From a bacterium (GTDB lineage Bacteria; Cyanobacteriota; Vampirovibrionia; Gastranaerophilales; Gastranaerophilaceae): 15,910 bases of DNA. Below the pieces are notes generated by a model that worked only from the letters and a program-made list of their open reading frames with translations, was not told the DNA's origin and did not search any database. Position 1 is the first letter of the stretch; the number at the start of each line of letters is the position of its first letter. A program made the position numbers and the translations under genes. The stretch covers positions 1 through 15,910 of the forward strand of contig JAFSWA010000041.1 in NCBI GenBank assembly GCA_017444705.1, written 5' to 3'. Shown in pieces: positions 13,365 through 15,910 of this stretch.

Positions 13365-15314
13365 TTAAGCATTAACATATCCTATATTGAAATATACTCT
13401 GTTATTTACAGAATAAGCAACTTTTGCGAAATCCGAGTAAGGAACGGCAATTGAACCGCCGCTGAACCAAGGATTTGTAATATAAACGACTTGTTTTGCA
13501 GAGTCTATTTTTTCAATACTGTAAGCGTGAGCACTGATTAATGAATATTGGCTCATGTCCGTATAGCTTGCAAATGAGAATAGAATGTCGCCATTGTTTA
13601 CTTTGTTTGCAACAGAATTTAAGTAGCTTGCAATATTATTTGCATCAACGTCAACTCTTTCTGATTTTTCACCAAGAACTTCTTTGTAAACATTGTATTG
13701 CCAACCGCCGTCAATAGAAGAAATAGTTTCATCTATATCAATAGAATTTACTGTTCTGTTTGATTCGTTTGCAAAATTAGCAATTGAATAAGCTTGTTCT
13801 AACATCTGTGTTCCTTTTGAACCTGATGCGTTTGTGTATTTTTTAACAGTTGTGTTATTTACTTTTCCGTCAAGAACTTTTAATTCACCGTTATCAAAAG
13901 TTACCGGATAATTACTGAAAGAGCCTGAAAATTTAACAGTAATATTTCCGCTTGAATCTTCCGAAAACATTTGCAATAACTGTGCATAAGTTGTTCCGTT
14001 TTTCATCATATCGGTTAAACAACCCGAAACAAAATAACAGTCACCAATTGTTTTTTGGTTAATATCATATCTTTTAACAGGTTCAAATAATTCAAGATAC
14101 GTGTCAGCAGAAATATTTAATTTAACTAATTTGCTGCCGTCATTAACGTATAATGAACCGTTTTGCTCAACTACTTCACCGGCTTCGCCTGTCGAAGAGG
14201 TTTTAATCATTTGAGATTTAATTGAAGCATCATAAGCTTTTTGATAAGCTGATGACCCTTTTTCGCCTGCCTTTAACCCTGCTGATTCCGCATTTTTTAC
14301 AATTTTAATATCTGATAAAAGTCTGTCAGATAATACAGAATCTGAAACAGAAGTTAAATAAGATTTTGTTTTCGCACTAACATAGTTTAATTCATCAGTA
14401 TAAACAACTTTTTGTCCGTTAACTGTTTTTTCAAGATAAACTAATTTTCCGCTTGAATTGTAACCCATAACATCACCGTATGAGTTTGTTGTTTTTCTTG
14501 ATACTGTCATATCAGTACCGGAAGTGTTTGTTGTTGTGTTTGAATTTGTATTTGAAGTATTATTTGTTGTATTTGTTGTAGTTGATGAAGAAGTTACAAC
14601 GCCGTTGGAATAAGTTTTGCCATTAATAGTTCCGTTTGCCAAAACTCCGTTGTAATAATATTTTCCGTCAACCGTTCCGCTTGCCAAAACACCATTCTTG
14701 TAGTATTTTCCGTCTGAATAAACACCTGTGTATTTTGTACCGTTGTTGTATAAGATGCCTGATACAACACCATTTGAGATTTTTGAGGAAGAACTATTTG
14801 TTGTTGTTGTTTTATTTGTTGTTGTTGTTTTATTTGTTGTAGTTGATGTAGTTGCTATTTTTGATGAAATTTGTTTTTCAATTTTTGAAATTTCTGATTT
14901 CCACAATTTTTGTTCATCAGAACTTAATTTTGAAACCTGAGCTTTAAAATTTGCCAAATCAGAAGAAGTCATGGAAGACCCATTTTGTAATTTGTTGTAA
15001 ATTGCGGTCATAGTTGAATTTTTATATGATTTGAAAAATTCGGTAACCATATCATTTGTAATAACCGAAGTGTTATTCAAAACACTTGAAGATTTTGAAA
15101 TATTGTTTAACAACTTTGCAAGAGATGAAGCCGACGCAGATGTCGTCTTAGCAGAAGAGCTCGAAGACGAAGTTGTCGATGTCTTTGAAGAACTTGCAGA
15201 GCTTGTCTTTGATGAAGTTGTTTTTTTGCTGTCAGTTGTTTGCTGTGATGCAGCTGCGTACTGATAGTTTAAATTTTTTAACAGATTCGATAATGATACA
15301 CTTAAATTAGTCAC
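13365..15314 (-). CDS. Calpain-like (C2 family) cysteine protease with low-complexity linkers and NGVL repeats
   Basis: The 649-residue protein begins at a GTG preceded by AAGGGG nine bases upstream. Residues about 25-65 and 155-180 are Ser/Thr/Lys/Asn linkers. A helical region lies at about 85-150. Residues about 181-240 hold short repeats (SNGVVSGILYNNG, YKNGVLASGTVDGKYY, YNGVLANGTINGKTY). The protease domain is about 405-649: the catalytic Cys426 sits in NQKTIGDCYFVSG, with Gln420 as the oxyanion-hole residue, His596 in SAHAYSIEKI and Asn614 in ITNPWFSGG. All three catalytic positions of the calpain triad are present. No N-terminal signal peptide, membrane segment, calcium-binding EF-hand or sorting motif was recognised, so its location is unclear. 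The linker-plus-repeat plan suggests a surface or secreted enzyme. Substrate unknown. Confidence 0.85.
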   Translation of the reverse strand: MTNLSVSLSNLLKNLNYQYAAASQQTTDSKKTTSSKTSSASSSKTSTTSSSSSSAKTTSASASSLAKLLNNISKSSSVLNNTSVITNDMVTEFFKSYKNSTMTAIYNKLQNGSSMTSSDLANFKAQVSKLSSDEQKLWKSEISKIEKQISSKIATTSTTTNKTTTTNKTTTTNSSSSKISNGVVSGILYNNGTKYTGVYSDGKYYKNGVLASGTVDGKYYYNGVLANGTINGKTYSNGVVTSSSTTTNTTNNTSNTNSNTTTNTSGTDMTVSRKTTNSYGDVMGYNSSGKLVYLEKTVNGQKVVYTDELNYVSAKTKSYLTSVSDSVLSDRLLSDIKIVKNAESAGLKAGEKGSSAYQKAYDASIKSQMIKTSSTGEAGEVVEQNGSLYVNDGSKLVKLNISADTYLELFEPVKRYDINQKTIGDCYFVSGCLTDMMKNGTTYAQLLQMFSEDSSGNITVKFSGSFSNYPVTFDNGELKVLDGKVNNTTVKKYTNASGSKGTQMLEQAYSIANFANESNRTVNSIDIDETISSIDGGWQYNVYKEVLGEKSERVDVDANNIASYLNSVANKVNNGDILFSFASYTDMSQYSLISAHAYSIEKIDSAKQVVYITNPWFSGGSIAVPYSDFAKVAYSVNNRVYFNIGYVNA

Positions 15315-15396
15315 CGTTTGATACCCCTTTTATTTTATATTGCTTGTAATTTAGTTATCGGCATTTTTTGAAAAATCTTTAATAAAAAGAACGAAA

Positions 15397-15471
15397 TTGT
15401 TAAAATTTTGTTACAAAACTTAACAATCAAAACGAAAAATGCTGTATTCAAGCGGAATTTTGGAGTATAAT
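15397..15471 (+). promoter_or_regulatory. HLR1-like palindromic region and promoter-like -10 facing the repeat array
   Basis: TTGTTAA (15397-15403) and TTAACAA (15420-15426) bound a near-perfect 30-base inverted repeat. Within it, GTTACAAA, an AC gap and TTAACAAT (15410-15427) match HLR1 with one mismatch. A perfect TATAAT is at 15466-15471, with a poor -35 (TGTATT) 17 bases upstream, and it points at the array. The geometry resembles that of the 9498 site. The same region is upstream of the divergent protease gene (start 15314), so either gene could be controlled. Confidence 0.4.
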
Positions 15472-15581
15472 GAAAGTAGTTGAAAAATACGATTTTTAAA
15501 AAATCAGGTTAGTAAGTAATATTTTACGACTTTTGTGAGCTGTTTAGCAAAATAAGAACAGTGAAAATTGAATACAAATAG

Positions 15582-15681
15582 GCCTACGTAGCTCAGTTGG
15601 GTGTCAGATGTTTTACGAAGTAAAACTCTGACGAATAAAGATAAAGCGAAAAGTGCTCTATCCAACTGAAGCGGGATGACA
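15582..15681 (+). repeat. tRNA-like tandem element, copy 1
   Basis: This 100-base unit begins GCCTACGTAGCTCAGTTGG, which reads as a tRNA acceptor strand, TA and D-stem start. It diverges after GTTGG. A 13-bp hairpin follows: GTCAGA/TCTGAC plus GTTTTAC/GTAAAAC, with a bulged T at 15609 and a GAA loop. GTGCTCTATCCAACTGA (15653-15669) is the reverse complement of a D-arm. TCAGTTGG and CCAACTGA form an 8-bp closing stem. A tRNA 3' half is absent, so it is not a tRNA gene. Confidence 0.85.
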
Positions 15682-15690
15682 ACAAAATAG

Positions 15691-15793
15691 GCCTCCGTAG
15701 CTCAGTTGGCCAGTCAAATGTTTTTAGAATAAAAACTTTGACGTATAAAAATAAAGCGTAGAAGCGCTCTATCCAACTGATAATGAAATGACA
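15691..15793 (+). repeat. tRNA-like tandem element, copy 2
   Basis: This 103-base unit starts GCCTCCGTAGCTCAGTTGG. Its hairpin is GTCAAA/TTTGAC plus GTTTTTA/TAAAAAC, with the same bulged T (15719) and GAA loop. Its 3' end GCGCTCTATCCAACTGA (15764-15780) is the reverse complement of a canonical tRNA D-arm. A small AGCG/CGCT helix lies just before it. It starts 109 bases after copy 1 and is identical to copy 3 over all 103 bases. Confidence 0.88.
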
Positions 15794-15807
15794 AATGAAT
15801 AATATAA

Positions 15808-15910
15808 GCCTCCGTAGCTCAGTTGGCCAGTCAAATGTTTTTAGAATAAAAACTTTGACGTATAAAAATAAAGCGTAGAAGCGCTCTATCCAACTGATAA
15901 TGAAATGACA
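15808..15910 (+). repeat. tRNA-like tandem element, copy 3, at the window edge
   Basis: It is identical to copy 2 over 103 bases, starting 117 bases after it. The unit ends exactly at the window edge, so whether more copies or a complete tRNA follow cannot be seen. The spacer before it (15794-15807) differs from the one before copy 2. Confidence 0.88.

Noticed and set aside
14728..14940. Plus-strand valine-rich protein
   Set aside because: It is the antisense translation of the Thr/Asn-rich linker of the protease gene.
15582..15910. Three intact tRNA genes or intron-containing tRNAs
   Set aside because: Only the acceptor 5' strand and start of the D-arm are present; the T-arm, the 3' acceptor strand and a usable anticodon loop with U33 are missing in every copy.
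15582..15910. CRISPR array or integron attC cassettes
   Set aside because: Units are too long and nearly fully repeated, without unique spacers, and the inverted arms are ordered GTTGG...CCAAC inside the unit, the reverse of attC, with no cassette genes.

Overview
The window is AT-rich (roughly two thirds A+T), gene-dense bacterial DNA with compact spacers, short leaders and clear sigma70-type promoters. The lineage cannot be fixed from sequence alone. Low GC, uncultured-type hypothetical proteins, a calpain-like protease with Ser/Thr/Asn-rich linkers, and a site matching the cyanobacterial RpaB/HLR1 box all fit a non-photosynthetic relative of cyanobacteria (Melainabacteria/Gastranaerophilales). 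That is an inference; a low-GC Firmicute is the main alternative.

Left part (1-3.8 kb) is accessory and mostly on the minus strand. It has the edge of a truncated ORF, a hipBA toxin-antitoxin pair behind an AT-rich palindromic operator, and the C-terminal remnant of a Mu-type transposase. That remnant is fused out of frame to a 51-codon small gene with its own ribosome binding site. Next comes about 0.6 kb without genes that holds clustered short repeats resembling a decayed transposon end, then a small hypothetical protein.

The core part (3.8-13 kb) holds rplI (minus), and a 430-base divergent spacer with nine CATG tetramers. A plus-strand operon follows, with a small Cys-rich protein and two adjacent WYL-type regulators. 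Then come manC and recA, nine bases apart behind one strong promoter, and a thioredoxin-fold protein behind a perfect HLR1-like box. On the minus strand lie a metallophosphoesterase-like protein with several metal ligands replaced, and gltX. Stem-loop terminators close rplI, recA, the thioredoxin-like gene and gltX.

The right part (13-15.9 kb) has a small helical protein and a 649-residue calpain-type cysteine protease, both on minus. Beyond them, a plus-strand promoter-like region leads into a tandem array of at least three ~100-base elements running to the window edge. Each begins like the 5' end of a tRNA, contains a 13-bp hairpin supported by compensatory changes between copies, and ends with a 17-base reverse complement of a canonical tRNA D-arm. 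None is a complete tRNA. This array is the most unusual object here. No rRNA, complete tRNA or CRISPR array was seen.
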